Below are positions 23,763 through 32,401 of a DNA stretch of 64,000 nucleotides, one piece after another (the stretch's first letter is position 1; every line of letters starts with the position of its first letter). This stretch comes from Faecalibacterium sp. (GTDB taxonomy: Bacteria; Bacillota; Clostridia; Oscillospirales; Ruminococcaceae), in contig JALCRP010000001.1 of assembly GCA_022652735.1 (NCBI GenBank), positions 124,001 to 188,000 of the forward strand. The letters are read 5' to 3'. Both the position numbers and the translations under genes were made by a program. The notes under the pieces are model-generated. The model was given only the letters and a program-made list of their open reading frames with translations. It was not told the origin of the DNA and did no database searches.

Positions 23763-24761
23763 TTATTTGTTTGCCTCAGCAGCAGCAACAGCGCAGGCGA
23801 CGGTCGCACCGACCATCGGGTTGTTGCCCATGCCGATCAAGCCCATCATCTCGACGTGCGCCGGGACGGAAGAAGAACCGGCAAACTGTGCATCGCCGTG
23901 GACGCGGCCGAGGCTATCGGTTAGGCCGTAGCTGGCAGGGCCGGCTGCGACGTTATCCGGGTGCAGGGTACGGCCCGTGCCGCCGCCGGAAGCGACAGAG
24001 AAGTACTTCTTGCCGTTCTCGATTGCCCACTTTTTGTACGTGCCAGCCACCAGATGCTGGAAGCGCACCGGGTTCGTGGAGTTGCCGGTAATGGAGCACT
24101 GGACATCCTCGTGCTTCATGATGGCAACGCCCTCGTTGACGTCATTGGCGCCGTAGCACTTGATCGCGCCGCGCTCGCCCGTGGAGAACGGGATTTCCTT
24201 GACGATTTTCAGTTCGCCCTTCTGGAAGTCATAATCGGTCTGCACATAGGTGAAACCGTTAATACGGCTGATGATGTAAGCCGCATCCTTGCCCAAGCCG
24301 TTCAAAATAACGCGCAGCGGCGCCTTGCGAACCTTGTTCGCGGTTTTGGCGATACCGATTGCGCCCTCGGCGGCGGCGAAAGATTCGTGGCCGGCCAAGA
24401 AGCAGAAGCAGGTGGTGTCCTCGCTCAGCAGCATTGCGCCGAGGCCGCCGTGGCCCAAGCCAACTTTACGCTGCTCGGCGACGGAGCCGGGGATCGTGAA
24501 AGCCTCAAGGCCCTCGCCGATCGCGTTGGCACAGTCGGCAGCGTTTTTCAGGCCGCGCTTCACGGCGATTGCCGTGCCCAGCGTGTAAGCCCAGACAGCG
24601 TTATCAAAGCAGATATTCTGTACGCCGCGCACGATCTTGTCGCAGTCGATGCCCTTTGCAAGGAGCATCTCATTGCAGGCGTCCAGAGATTCGAGGCCGT
24701 TTGCCTTCAGGCACTCATTGATTTTCGGCATACGGCGTTCCATAGATTCAAACTTAGCCAT
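23763..24761 (-). CDS. GGGtGRT family protein
   Basis: 332 residues. The family-naming motif GGGTGRTLHPDN is near residue 255. Other conserved-looking parts are GLGHGGLGAMLLSEDTTCFCFLAGHESFAAAEGAIGIAKTANK and VQCSITGNSTNPVRFQHLVAG, and the C-terminus is GLIGMGNNPMVGATVACAVAAA. The family is common in anaerobic Clostridia, but its biochemical role is not known to me. Excellent GGAGG before the ATG and high-scoring codon use suggest strong expression. It follows a NifU-like gene by 18 bases and shares its promoter, so the two products probably act together. Confidence 0.88.
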   Translation of the reverse strand: MAKFESMERRMPKINECLKANGLESLDACNEMLLAKGIDCDKIVRGVQNICFDNAVWAYTLGTAIAVKRGLKNAADCANAIGEGLEAFTIPGSVAEQRKVGLGHGGLGAMLLSEDTTCFCFLAGHESFAAAEGAIGIAKTANKVRKAPLRVILNGLGKDAAYIISRINGFTYVQTDYDFQKGELKIVKEIPFSTGERGAIKCYGANDVNEGVAIMKHEDVQCSITGNSTNPVRFQHLVAGTYKKWAIENGKKYFSVASGGGTGRTLHPDNVAAGPASYGLTDSLGRVHGDAQFAGSSSVPAHVEMMGLIGMGNNPMVGATVACAVAAAEANK

Positions 24762-24779
24762 TATGATACTCCTCCTCTC

Positions 24780-25481
24780 TTATTCTTCCCGCGGATCAAT
24801 GTACTTGACGGCGCCCTGATCTTTTGCGAAGCGGCCGTAAGTAGCAATGTTCTTCTCGTAGGCTTCCTTCGGGTCGGTGCCGTGGCGGATGGCTTCCAGC
24901 ATTTTGCCCAGACGGACAAACTGATAGCCGATCACCTCATTGTTGGCGTCCAGCGCCAGCTTGAGGATGTAGCCCTCGGTCAGCTCCAAATAACGGACGC
25001 CCTTCGCCTTTGTGGAGAAGATCGTGCCCGTCATCGAGCGCAGGCCCTTGCCCAGATCATCAAGGCCGGTGCCGACAGGCAGGCCGTCCTCAGAGAACGC
25101 CGTCTGGCTGCGGCCATAAACGATCTGCAAAAACAGCTCGCGCATGGCGACGTTGATCGCATCGCACACCAAGTCGGTGTTCAGTGCCTCAAGGATCGTC
25201 TTGCCCGGCAGAATCTCGCCCGCCATAGCGGCGGAGTGCGTCATACCAGAGCAGCCGATCGTCTCGACCAGCGCCTCTTCGATAACGCCCTTTTTGATAT
25301 TCAGGGACAATTTGCAGGTGCCCTGCTGGGGCGCGCACCAGCCCACACCGTGGGTGTAGCCGCTGATGTCTTTGATTTCGTATGCCTTTACCCATTCGCC
25401 CTCTTCGGGGATCGGGGCGGGACCATGCTTCGGGCCCTTGGTAATCGGGCACATATCCTGAACTTGCTGAGAATAGGTCAT
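24780..25481 (-). CDS. NifU-N/IscU-like iron-sulfur scaffold-type protein
   Basis: About 233 residues from ATG 25481 (AAGGAG nine bases before; the ATG at 25487 is too close to the ribosome site). Cysteines in WCAPQQGTCKLSLNIKKGVIEEALVETIGCSGMTHSAAMAGEILPGKTILEAL give the NifU_N-like fold pattern (IGCSGM, GK-T). The C-terminal 80 residues (LELTEGYILKLALDANNEVIGYQFVRLGKMLEAIRHG) are not part of IscU. It always seems to neighbour a GGGtGRT gene in Clostridia as far as I recall. A cofactor-assembly role is inference. Confidence 0.75.
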   Translation of the reverse strand: MTYSQQVQDMCPITKGPKHGPAPIPEEGEWVKAYEIKDISGYTHGVGWCAPQQGTCKLSLNIKKGVIEEALVETIGCSGMTHSAAMAGEILPGKTILEALNTDLVCDAINVAMRELFLQIVYGRSQTAFSEDGLPVGTGLDDLGKGLRSMTGTIFSTKAKGVRYLELTEGYILKLALDANNEVIGYQFVRLGKMLEAIRHGTDPKEAYEKNIATYGRFAKDQGAVKYIDPREE

Positions 25482-25553
25482 GATCATACTCTCCTTTTGT
25501 TAAAAATAAGCCGAGCCGGCCGGGCTCAGCCCGGTGAAACCACGCTCATTTTT

Positions 25554-25582
25554 ATTATAGGGAAAGCCATGCCTATTTGCAA
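25554..25582 (-). promoter_or_regulatory. promoter of the NifU-like/GGGtGRT pair
   Basis: TTGCAA (25577-25582), 17-bp spacer and TATAAT (25554-25559) on the minus strand. This is one of the best promoter matches in the window, in line with strong expression. Confidence 0.8.
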
Positions 25583-25657
25583 GCGATTCCGACATAAAAT
25601 TCACAATGTTTTCCTAAGCATATTTTGGGCAAAAGGGAAGAAGCGCGCCAAAAACGC

Positions 25658-26869
25658 TTATACCTTTCCGCCTTTCGTCGGCTTCATCCACCACATGGCG
25701 GCAAAGCCCGCCGCCGAGGCGATCACCGCGATCAAATGGCGCCCCCACGAAAGGCCCAGTGCTTCCGCAAGTAAAGGGAAGCTCAGGCTGCCAAGGCTTT
25801 GGCCCAGCGCTAAAAAGCCAAAATTTACACCCGCATGCGGCAGGCCGAACAGGTCAGTGGAAAGGGCGGGCAGCACGGCGGCCATGCCCGAATAGCAAAA
25901 GGTCAGGCAGGCATAGGTGGCTACTACCCATCCGCTTTGTGCCACCCAAAAAGCCGCTGAAAAACCGCACAGCGCGGCAAACAGCCCAAGGTCCGTTGCG
26001 CGGCGGCCGATCTTATCGCTTAAAAGCGGCATCAGCAGGCGGCCCGCCGCGCTGCCTACGCTGCCCACCACCACGGCCGAAAGCGCCGCCGTCTCGCTCA
26101 GCCCCCGCTCGGTGCCGATGCGGACAAGAATCGGGCTGAACAGCAGCACCGCAGGCGTGGAAAGCGCCACCGAAAAAAAGCCCAGCCAATACTGCGGCGT
26201 AACGAGCATCCGGCGCGGCGCATAATCCAGCGGTGGCTTTTTATATTGTGCGCCCTGCTCTTCCGGCTTTTGTTTTTCGGCGGGCGGATCGGCCAAAAGC
26301 AGGCTGCCGGCAAGGCATACCGGCAGCATCAGCGCGGCCAGCGCCCAAAAGGCGCCGCGGATGCCCTGAAAGGGGCCAAGCCCGTTTTGCGTTACGCCGC
26401 GCACGAATACTGTCAAAAATGCGCCTGAAGCGCCAACTGCGCCACCGATCACGCCTGTGGCAAGGCCTTTTTTATCCTTGTACCATTTTTGCGCGCAGGA
26501 AAAAATCGCCGGGTACAAAAAGGCGCTGCCCAAGCCCGCCGGCGCGCTGAATGCTGCAAAAAACAGCCCCGGCTGCCCCGCCGGCAAAAAGCCGCCCAGC
26601 GCAAACCCGCCGCATAAAAGCGCCGTCCCCAGCAGCCCCGCCGGCCGCGGGCCGTATTTATCCTGAAAAAAGCCGCCCAGCACACAGCCCAGCCCGTAAA
26701 AAGCAATCAGGATGCTGAACGCATAGCCCGCCACATCCTCGGAAAAGCCGAACTCTGCCATGACGGGCTTTTGAAAGACGCCCCACGCCGCCGGGATGCC
26801 CGTCAACACCTGCACCGCCGCCCCGGCCACGAGGATCATCCAGTGGTTTTTCTGCAAAAATTTCTGCAT
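25658..26869 (-). CDS. MFS transporter, OFA (oxalate/formate antiporter-like) family
   Basis: About 403 residues from ATG 26869 (MQKFLQKNHWMILVAGAAVQVLTGIPAAWGVFQKPV). The longer open frame to 27184 would cross the hisS promoter and was rejected. Twelve membrane helices are visible, with a central charged loop (DPPAEKQKPEEQGAQYKKPPLDY) and MFS A-motif remnants GGFFQDKYGPRPAG and PLLSDKIGRRATD. The start ILVAGAAVQVLTGIPAAWGVF and GLATGVIGGAVGASGA are typical of the OFA group, which exchanges small carboxylates. The substrate is unknown. Confidence 0.85.
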   Translation of the reverse strand: MQKFLQKNHWMILVAGAAVQVLTGIPAAWGVFQKPVMAEFGFSEDVAGYAFSILIAFYGLGCVLGGFFQDKYGPRPAGLLGTALLCGGFALGGFLPAGQPGLFFAAFSAPAGLGSAFLYPAIFSCAQKWYKDKKGLATGVIGGAVGASGAFLTVFVRGVTQNGLGPFQGIRGAFWALAALMLPVCLAGSLLLADPPAEKQKPEEQGAQYKKPPLDYAPRRMLVTPQYWLGFFSVALSTPAVLLFSPILVRIGTERGLSETAALSAVVVGSVGSAAGRLLMPLLSDKIGRRATDLGLFAALCGFSAAFWVAQSGWVVATYACLTFCYSGMAAVLPALSTDLFGLPHAGVNFGFLALGQSLGSLSFPLLAEALGLSWGRHLIAVIASAAGFAAMWWMKPTKGGKV

Positions 26870-26995
26870 GGTACATTTGCCGCCCTCTCTGCCGCCTTTG
26901 CGCCGGCCGCGCCGTGCGCGGCCGTGCAAAATGCAGCCCGCTTTCAGTATGCCCGCTTTGCGGCAAAAACGTGCCCGCGCCGCAAAGCGCATGAA

Positions 26996-27024
26996 TTGCA
27001 TCAAAGCAAGAGAGATGTTATAAT
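26996..27024 (+). promoter_or_regulatory. promoter of hisS
   Basis: TTGCAT (26996-27001), 17-bp spacer and TATAAT (27019-27024). The leader of about 125 bases contains GC-rich hairpins (for example 27112-27135) but I see no T-box motifs. Confidence 0.8.
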
Positions 27025-27158
27025 AATCGCACAGCAATGCAAATCCTTGTTTTACGGCGTTCGGCCCGCCCTTTGCGGGGCCGCCGAAATCTTTTTCGGT
27101 GCAACAAATAACGCGGCGGTTTTTGGCCCGCCGCTTGAGACAGGAGTAATTTACCGTT

Positions 27159-28403
27159 ATGAAAACGCAACCCTTAAAAGGCATGCGGGACCTTCTCCCC
27201 GCAGAGCAGCGCTTGCGCGATTCGATCCAGAGCCAGATTTTAGAGACCTACCGCGCCGCCGGGTTCGAGCGAATCTCCACGCCGATGCTGGAGGATGCCG
27301 AGAACTTGGACAAATCCGACGGCGGCGATAACCTAAACCTGATTTTCAAGGTGCTCAAGCGCGGCGAAAAGCTTTCCGAGGCCCTTGCCGCAAACGATCC
27401 GAAGCTGCTTTCTGATATGGGCCTGCGCTATGATTTGACGCTGCCGCTTTCGCGCTATTACGCAGCCAACCGCGCCAGCCTGCCCACGCCCTTTAAGGTT
27501 ATCCAAACAGACCGCGTGTTTCGTGCCGAGCGCCCGCAAAAGGGCCGCCTGCGCGAGTTTGTACAGTGTGACATCGACATTTTGGGCGATGAAAGCCCCA
27601 ACGCCGAGCTGGAGCTGATTGACGTGACGACGCGCGCGCTGCTCAAGATCGGCTTTTCGGGCTTTAAGGTAAACATCAACGATCGGCGCATTTTGCGCGG
27701 CATGCTGGAGGCGATGGGCTTCGCGCCCGAAACGCTCGATTCCGTGTGCATCACATTTGATAAGATGGACAAGATCGGCGCCGAAGGCGTAGAGGCTGAG
27801 CTTGCTGAAAAGCAGCTGCCGGCCGCCGCTGTCCGTGCGCTGGCCGATTTTCTCGCCGCGGGCGATACCTCGCTTGCGGCCGTCGCAGCGCGCTGCAAGA
27901 ACCCCGCTGTGGCCGACGACCTGAAATATGTGCTGGCCACCGCCGAAAAGTTGGCGAACGGCCGTTACGGCATCGCCTACTGCCCCAGCCTTGTGCGCGG
28001 GCAGGGCTACTATACCGGCATGGTGTTTGAAGTAACCTGCCCGCAGTTTTCCGGCGCCGTGGCGGGCGGCGGCCGCTACGACAACATGGTGGGCAAGTTT
28101 TTGGGCCAGCAGGTGCCGGCCGTGGGCTTTTCCATCGGGTTTGAGCGCGTATGCGGCATTCTGCTGGAGCAGGGCTATCAAATCCCCGGCAAAAAGCAGC
28201 GCCTTGCGCTTGTTTACCTGCCCGAGGCCGATTTTGCGGCCGTGCTGGCCAAAGCCGAGCGCCTGCGCGCCGATTATGATGTGACGATTTTGCCGCAGGC
28301 AAAAAAGCTGGGCAAGCAGTTTGCGCAGCTTGAAGCCGCCGGCTACAGCGCCGTGGCCTTCGCCGACAAAGAGGATTTGAAACAGCTTAACCCCGCGTTG
28401 TAA
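27159..28403 (+). CDS. hisS: histidyl-tRNA synthetase
   Basis: 414 residues. Class II motifs: KGMRDLLPAEQRLRDSI at the N-terminus, motif 2 FKVIQTDRVFRAERPQKGRLREFVQCDIDILG, histidine loops LVRGQGYYTGMVFEV, motif 3 AVGFSIGFERVCGIL, and a C-terminal anticodon-binding domain (LALVYLPEADFAAVLAKAERLRADYDVTILP). It charges tRNA-His. AGGAG precedes the ATG. The gene has its own promoter and terminator and is monocistronic. Confidence 0.96.
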   Translation: MKTQPLKGMRDLLPAEQRLRDSIQSQILETYRAAGFERISTPMLEDAENLDKSDGGDNLNLIFKVLKRGEKLSEALAANDPKLLSDMGLRYDLTLPLSRYYAANRASLPTPFKVIQTDRVFRAERPQKGRLREFVQCDIDILGDESPNAELELIDVTTRALLKIGFSGFKVNINDRRILRGMLEAMGFAPETLDSVCITFDKMDKIGAEGVEAELAEKQLPAAAVRALADFLAAGDTSLAAVAARCKNPAVADDLKYVLATAEKLANGRYGIAYCPSLVRGQGYYTGMVFEVTCPQFSGAVAGGGRYDNMVGKFLGQQVPAVGFSIGFERVCGILLEQGYQIPGKKQRLALVYLPEADFAAVLAKAERLRADYDVTILPQAKKLGKQFAQLEAAGYSAVAFADKEDLKQLNPAL

Positions 28404-28415
28404 TGGTATGCTTTC

Positions 28416-28445
28416 ATGCCCCGCGCCTGCCGCGGGGCATTTTTA
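28416..28445 (+). terminator. hisS terminator
   Basis: A perfect 10-bp stem, ATGCCCCGCG (28416-28425) with CGCGGGGCAT (28431-28440), followed by TTTTATT. Confidence 0.9.
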
Positions 28446-28590
28446 TTAAAAAAGCGTGCGCGGCCGGGTTTCGGCTTTTTTGCGGCCTGCTGTGCCGTAC
28501 TGTTTTATGCCAAAACCGCAAATGTTTTGGCGCAGCGCCGCAATAATGATTTTGTTTTATTCGTTTTGCAGTTGTAAAGGAGGCACGATC

Positions 28591-29082
28591 ATGAGTTCGC
28601 TGACAAAAGACGAAGCGTTTCGCCTCGCAGTGGAGCGATACGCCGATACGATTTATCGCGTTGCCGTGCATGCGGCGCCCCGGCGCGATGATGCCGAGGA
28701 TGTCGTGCAGGATACATATGAAAAGCTGCTGCACCGCACCGAGCCTTTCGCCTCGGAGGTGCATCTTAAGGCGTGGCTGATCCGCGTTGCCGTTAACCGC
28801 TGCCACGACCTTTGCCGGGCCGCGTCGGGCCGTGATGTGCCGCTGGATGAGACGCTGCCCGCCCAGCCCGATCCCAGCGACGGCCGTGTGCTGGCCGCTG
28901 TGCGCGCGCTGCCCGAAGGCATGCGCAGTGCCGTTTATCTGCACTATTACGAGGGCTATACCGCGGCCGAGATCGGGCAGATGCTCGGCGCCCCGGCGAA
29001 CACCGTGCTAAGCTGGCTTTCGCGCGGGCGAACCCGCCTGCACGAGATGCTGAAGGAGGAGATCGAAGATGAAGTGGTTTGA
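28591..29082 (+). CDS. ECF-type RNA polymerase sigma factor
   Basis: 163 residues from ATG 28591 with AAAGGAGG eight bases before. Sigma-70 region 2 is YADTIYRVAVHAAPRRDDAEDVVQDTYEKLLHR and region 4 is ALPEGMRSAVYLHYYEGYTAAEIGQMLGAPANTVLSWLSRGRTRLHEML. There is no region 1 or 3, as in ECF factors. It overlaps the next gene by 14 bases; that gene has an N-terminal soluble segment and a membrane helix and is the likely anti-sigma partner. A small CCAAAAC/GTTTTGG inverted repeat upstream (28512-28532) could be regulatory. Confidence 0.9.
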   Translation: MSSLTKDEAFRLAVERYADTIYRVAVHAAPRRDDAEDVVQDTYEKLLHRTEPFASEVHLKAWLIRVAVNRCHDLCRAASGRDVPLDETLPAQPDPSDGRVLAAVRALPEGMRSAVYLHYYEGYTAAEIGQMLGAPANTVLSWLSRGRTRLHEMLKEEIEDEVV

Positions 29083-30211
29083 ATATAAGCAGGAAGTCGA
29101 TGCCCTTCACGCCCCCGATTCCCTGAAAGATAAGCTGCTGGCGATGCAGGCGGGCGAAAACGCTTTGGGCGAAATCGCCCCGGCTGCGCCGAAACGCGCC
29201 GACACAACTTCAGAAAAGCAAACCACGCAAGGCGCCAAAAAGCGCACAGCGCTGCGTTTTCCGCGCTGGCAGCAGATCGCCGCGTTGGCCGCCTGTTTTG
29301 CCTTCGGTGTCGTTGCATGTGATGCGTTCGGCTGGCAGGTACTGCCGCGCATGGGCAGCGGCTATGCGGCTGACGGCTATGATAAGCAAAGCGCTTTATA
29401 CAGCATGAACGACATGGCCGCGGGCGGCGCCGAAGATAGCACCACAGCGGAAACCTCGACGGCCGATGCCTACGCCGAGAACAGCGCCGACGCCGCTGTG
29501 GACACCGCGGGCGGCAGCCAAGTGACGCTGCCCAAGGCCACGGGCCGCAAAATCATTTATACGGCGAACCTCTCGCTGGAAAGCAAAGCCTACGACGATA
29601 CTCTTGCCGCGCTGAGCAGTGCCGTTTCGGCCGCGGGCGGCTATGTGGAAAGCAGCGAGGAATCGAATTACGGCACCGGCTGCCGCGCCAGCTCCCTCAC
29701 CTGCCGCATCCCGGCCGATGCCTACGAAGATTTTCTGGGCACCGCCGCGCAAACCGGCAGCCTTCTCAGCAAAAGTCAATCGGCTGACGACATCACCGCC
29801 GATTATGTCGATGTTGCGGCGCGGATTGATGCGCTGCAAACACAGCGCACCCGCTTGCAGGAGCTGGAGCAGCAGGCCAATAACCTCACAGACCTGTTAC
29901 AGATCGAAAGCAGCCTCTCGGATGTTCAGTATCAGCTCGAAAGCTACGAGGCGCAGAAGAAGCTTTACGACGATCAGGTTGATTTCTGCACAGTTGACAT
30001 CAGCCTCGAGGAAGTAGAAACCTTTACCCCGACCGAAACAAACTTCTGGGCGCGTTTTGTGCGCGCGCTTTCCGATGCCCTTGTCAACTTCGGCAACACG
30101 CTGGCAAACCTTATCTTTTGGCTGGCGGCGCGCTGGCCTTGGCTTGTGGCGGTGGCCGCCGCAATCGTGCTGATCGTCTTTTTCCAGAAACGGAAAGGCC
30201 GGAACATATGA
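29069..30211 (+). CDS. DUF4349 membrane protein, likely anti-sigma partner
   Basis: 380 residues. Residues 1-65 are a charged cytoplasmic segment; 68-85 is a membrane helix (QQIAALAACFAFGVVACDAFGW); a Ser/Thr/Ala-rich linker follows. From about 165 to 320 is a DUF4349 domain (RKIIYTANLSLESKAYDDTLAALSSAVSAAGGYVESSEES, CRIPADAYEDFL, and a coiled coil VAARIDALQTQRTRLQELEQQANNLTDLLQIESSLSDVQYQLE). A second membrane helix (350-372) ends KRKGRNI. The overlap with the ECF sigma gene and the topology suggest it holds the sigma factor at the membrane through its N-terminus. That is an inference; no zinc anti-sigma motif is seen. Confidence 0.78.
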   Translation: MKWFEYKQEVDALHAPDSLKDKLLAMQAGENALGEIAPAAPKRADTTSEKQTTQGAKKRTALRFPRWQQIAALAACFAFGVVACDAFGWQVLPRMGSGYAADGYDKQSALYSMNDMAAGGAEDSTTAETSTADAYAENSADAAVDTAGGSQVTLPKATGRKIIYTANLSLESKAYDDTLAALSSAVSAAGGYVESSEESNYGTGCRASSLTCRIPADAYEDFLGTAAQTGSLLSKSQSADDITADYVDVAARIDALQTQRTRLQELEQQANNLTDLLQIESSLSDVQYQLESYEAQKKLYDDQVDFCTVDISLEEVETFTPTETNFWARFVRALSDALVNFGNTLANLIFWLAARWPWLVAVAAAIVLIVFFQKRKGRNI

Positions 30212-30936
30212 GTTTTACCGCAACAGATTTTGCCGTGCTGGAAAGGCGGCTGGGCGCGCTGGGCGACGAAAGCTACCGCAAATTTAACGAAAGCCTTATC
30301 CCCGGCAAGCAAAATGCCACTTATGGCGTCCGCCTGCCCGCGCTGCGCGCGCTCGGCAAGGAGCTTTGTGCGGGCGATTGGCGCGCTTTTCTGGAAAGCG
30401 AAGCGGCCCGCGCCAGCCAAAACCACGAGATCGTGACGCTGTACGGCATCGTTGTAGCCGGGGCCAAATGCCCGCCGGATGAGCGCATGGCGCGCACCGC
30501 AGCCTTTATCCCGCGCGTGGATAATTGGGCCACCAACGACACCGTTTGCTCCACCTACCGCATCCGCGAGGCCGACCGTGCCGCGTGGCTGGCCTTTTTG
30601 GCGCCGTATCTTACCTGCGGCACGGAATTTGGCGAGCGTTTTGCCGTAATTCTGCTGATGGATCAGTTTTTGCACGACGATACGATAGATGCCGTGCTGA
30701 ATGCCTGCCTGCAGGCGCGCTGCCCCGGCTACTACACCAAAATGGCCGTGGCGTGGGCGCTGTGTACCGCCCTTTGCAAATACCGCGACAAAACGCTGGC
30801 CTTTTTACAGGATGCGCGCGGCGCCTCGCTGGATACATGGACGTACAACAAGGCCATCCAAAAATGCCGCGAAAGTTACCGGGTTTCGGCGGCCGATAAA
30901 GCATTGCTGCAAGCCATGAAACGTACCGGCGCCTAG
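30208..30936 (+). CDS. DNA alkylation repair protein, AlkD-like
   Basis: 242 residues, ATG 30208 overlapping the previous stop as ATGA. It is made of HEAT-like helical repeats, with YRKFNESLIPGKQNATYGVRLPALRALGKEL, VDNWATNDTVCST and YTKMAVAWALCTALCKY, the AlkD-family landmarks (the VDNWA/D and WA positions contact the lesion). AlkD removes bulky or cationic alkylated bases without base flipping. Coupling to the sigma pair suggests it may belong to the same regulon. Confidence 0.88.
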   Translation: MSFTATDFAVLERRLGALGDESYRKFNESLIPGKQNATYGVRLPALRALGKELCAGDWRAFLESEAARASQNHEIVTLYGIVVAGAKCPPDERMARTAAFIPRVDNWATNDTVCSTYRIREADRAAWLAFLAPYLTCGTEFGERFAVILLMDQFLHDDTIDAVLNACLQARCPGYYTKMAVAWALCTALCKYRDKTLAFLQDARGASLDTWTYNKAIQKCRESYRVSAADKALLQAMKRTGA

Positions 30937-31010
30937 CGCCGGGCCGCCCTGAAAGAATGGCCGCAGCTGCCCGCCCAAAGCCTTTATGGAAACGCAAAAA
31001 AGTGTATCAA

Positions 31011-31045
31011 GCCGCTGCAGAGCAAATCTGCGGCGGCCTTTTTTG
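31011..31045 (+). terminator. terminator after the sigma/DUF4349/AlkD operon
   Basis: GCCGCTGCAGA (31011-31021) pairs with TCTGCGGCGGC (31028-31037... one G-T pair), followed by CTTTTTTG. Confidence 0.85.
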
Positions 31046-31164
31046 TCCTTTTGCCAAAAACATTCCTTTTTTCGACGATTTTTTACGTATTTTCTGGCCA
31101 GAGCGGCATCAAAGTGCTATACTAAAATCCAAACAGATCAAAATTTGGAGCGTGGCTAGGTAAA

Positions 31165-32247
31165 ATGTTTTCTTACTATTCCGCGGTCATTTTTATTGCC
31201 CTGTTTTCCATGAGCATCATGATCGTGGTGGTGCAGGAGAACGATATTATGCCCGAGCGAAAAAAGCATGGCTTTGTCCTTACTTTTTCGCTGGTTCTTG
31301 TTGTCGCAATTGCCGAATGGATTGGCGTTTGTCTGGATGGCGCAGCACATTTGCAGCTATTGCATATCGCCGCAAAAGTGATCTGATTTTCGGTAACGCC
31401 GATGATCCCGTTGGTATGCGCCAGCACGATCGGAAATTTCCCTAAAAAGAAATGGGTCATGCTTTTTCTGCTGGCGCATGCCTTTTTAGAGGTTTTGTCC
31501 GCGCGCTTCGGCTTTATCTTTTCCGTCGATTCGTCCAACGTATATCACCGCCGCGGCTTTTACTGGATCTACCTTGCTGCGATTGTGCTGGGCACTGCCT
31601 TTTTGTTTCGCGCCTCGTTCCAGCTTAGCCGCCATTACCAAAACCGAAACAGCCACGTTTTGGCGCTTATTCTGGTATTTTTGGTGGTTGGTACAGCCAT
31701 CCAGATTATCTGGCGGGATGTGCGCGTTGATTGGATCAGCGTTTCTCTGGCATCCATGCTGTTCTACATTTATTACAGCGAGCTGATCCAGCCGACAGAC
31801 CCTTTGACAGCCCTTTTGAATCGCCGCTGCTATGAAAGCCGTATTGCCGCGATCCACTCCGTCGTGATTATCCTGTATTTCGACGTCGATCAATTCAAAA
31901 AGATCAATGACCGTTACGGCCATGCCTGCGGAGATTCCTGCCTTTCCATCATCGGTGGGGTGCTGCGGCGCTCTTACAGCAAATACGGCTGCTGTTACCG
32001 CATCGGCGGCGATGAATTCTGCGTGATTTTGGATCATCATCTGCGGGATGTGGCGCTTTTGAACACTTCGTTTTTCAGCCGCCTGACCGCGCAGCGAGTA
32101 AACCAGCCTTTTTTGCCGCATGTTTCCGTGGGCTTTGCACAGTATAACCCTGCCACTGACGACATCCATGAAGTAATCGCGCAGGCCGACAGCTGTATGT
32201 ACCACTATAAAGAAAAGCATCGGGCCGCGCCGCCGCTCTCCTCGTAA
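31165..32247 (+). pseudogene. membrane diguanylate cyclase (GGDEF) gene with one in-frame TGA
   Basis: One frame runs from ATG 31165 to TAA 32245 with a single TGA at 31384-31386 after codon 73. The N-terminal half has about seven membrane helices spanning the stop; the second half carries a GGDEF domain (DPLTALLNRRCYESRI, LYFDVDQFKKINDRYGHACGDSCL, YRIGGDEFCVIL) with the catalytic GGDEF signature intact. It would make cyclic di-GMP from GTP. The stop lies in a helix (AAKVI then FSVTPMIPLV), so the 5' part alone is useless. The downstream ATG at 31402 lacks a clear ribosome site. I call it a pseudogene; read-through is not excluded. Confidence 0.8.
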
Positions 32248-32299
32248 TCGGCGCACATCGCCTGCGCGGGCGATGGCAAGCCCTAAATTTGCACAGAAT

Positions 32300-32333
32300 A
32301 AAAGCCGTCTGCGGTTTGCAGGCGGCTTTTTTG
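32300..32333 (+). terminator. terminator after the GGDEF gene
   Basis: AAAAGCCGTCTGC (32300-32312) pairs with GCAGGCGGCTTTT (32318-32330) with one G-T pair, followed by T-run. Confidence 0.85.
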
Positions 32334-32401
32334 TTTCTGCCTTTTGCTGTTATGATTTTGCCAAAAGCCGCCCATACTGTTTGCTAAGGGAGGCGCAGCG
32401 T

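Noticed and set aside
23961..25895. A 644-codon open frame on the plus strand
   Set aside because: Antisense to the GGGtGRT and NifU-like genes and the end of the MFS gene. Those have strong starts, promoters and family motifs.
27030..27158. T-box riboswitch in the hisS leader
   Set aside because: The leader is short and lacks the conserved T-box sequence and specifier-loop arrangement; only simple GC hairpins are seen.
31384..31386. TGA in the GGDEF gene as a selenocysteine codon
   Set aside because: It lies in a membrane helix with no redox motif, and I see no SECIS-like hairpin directly after it.
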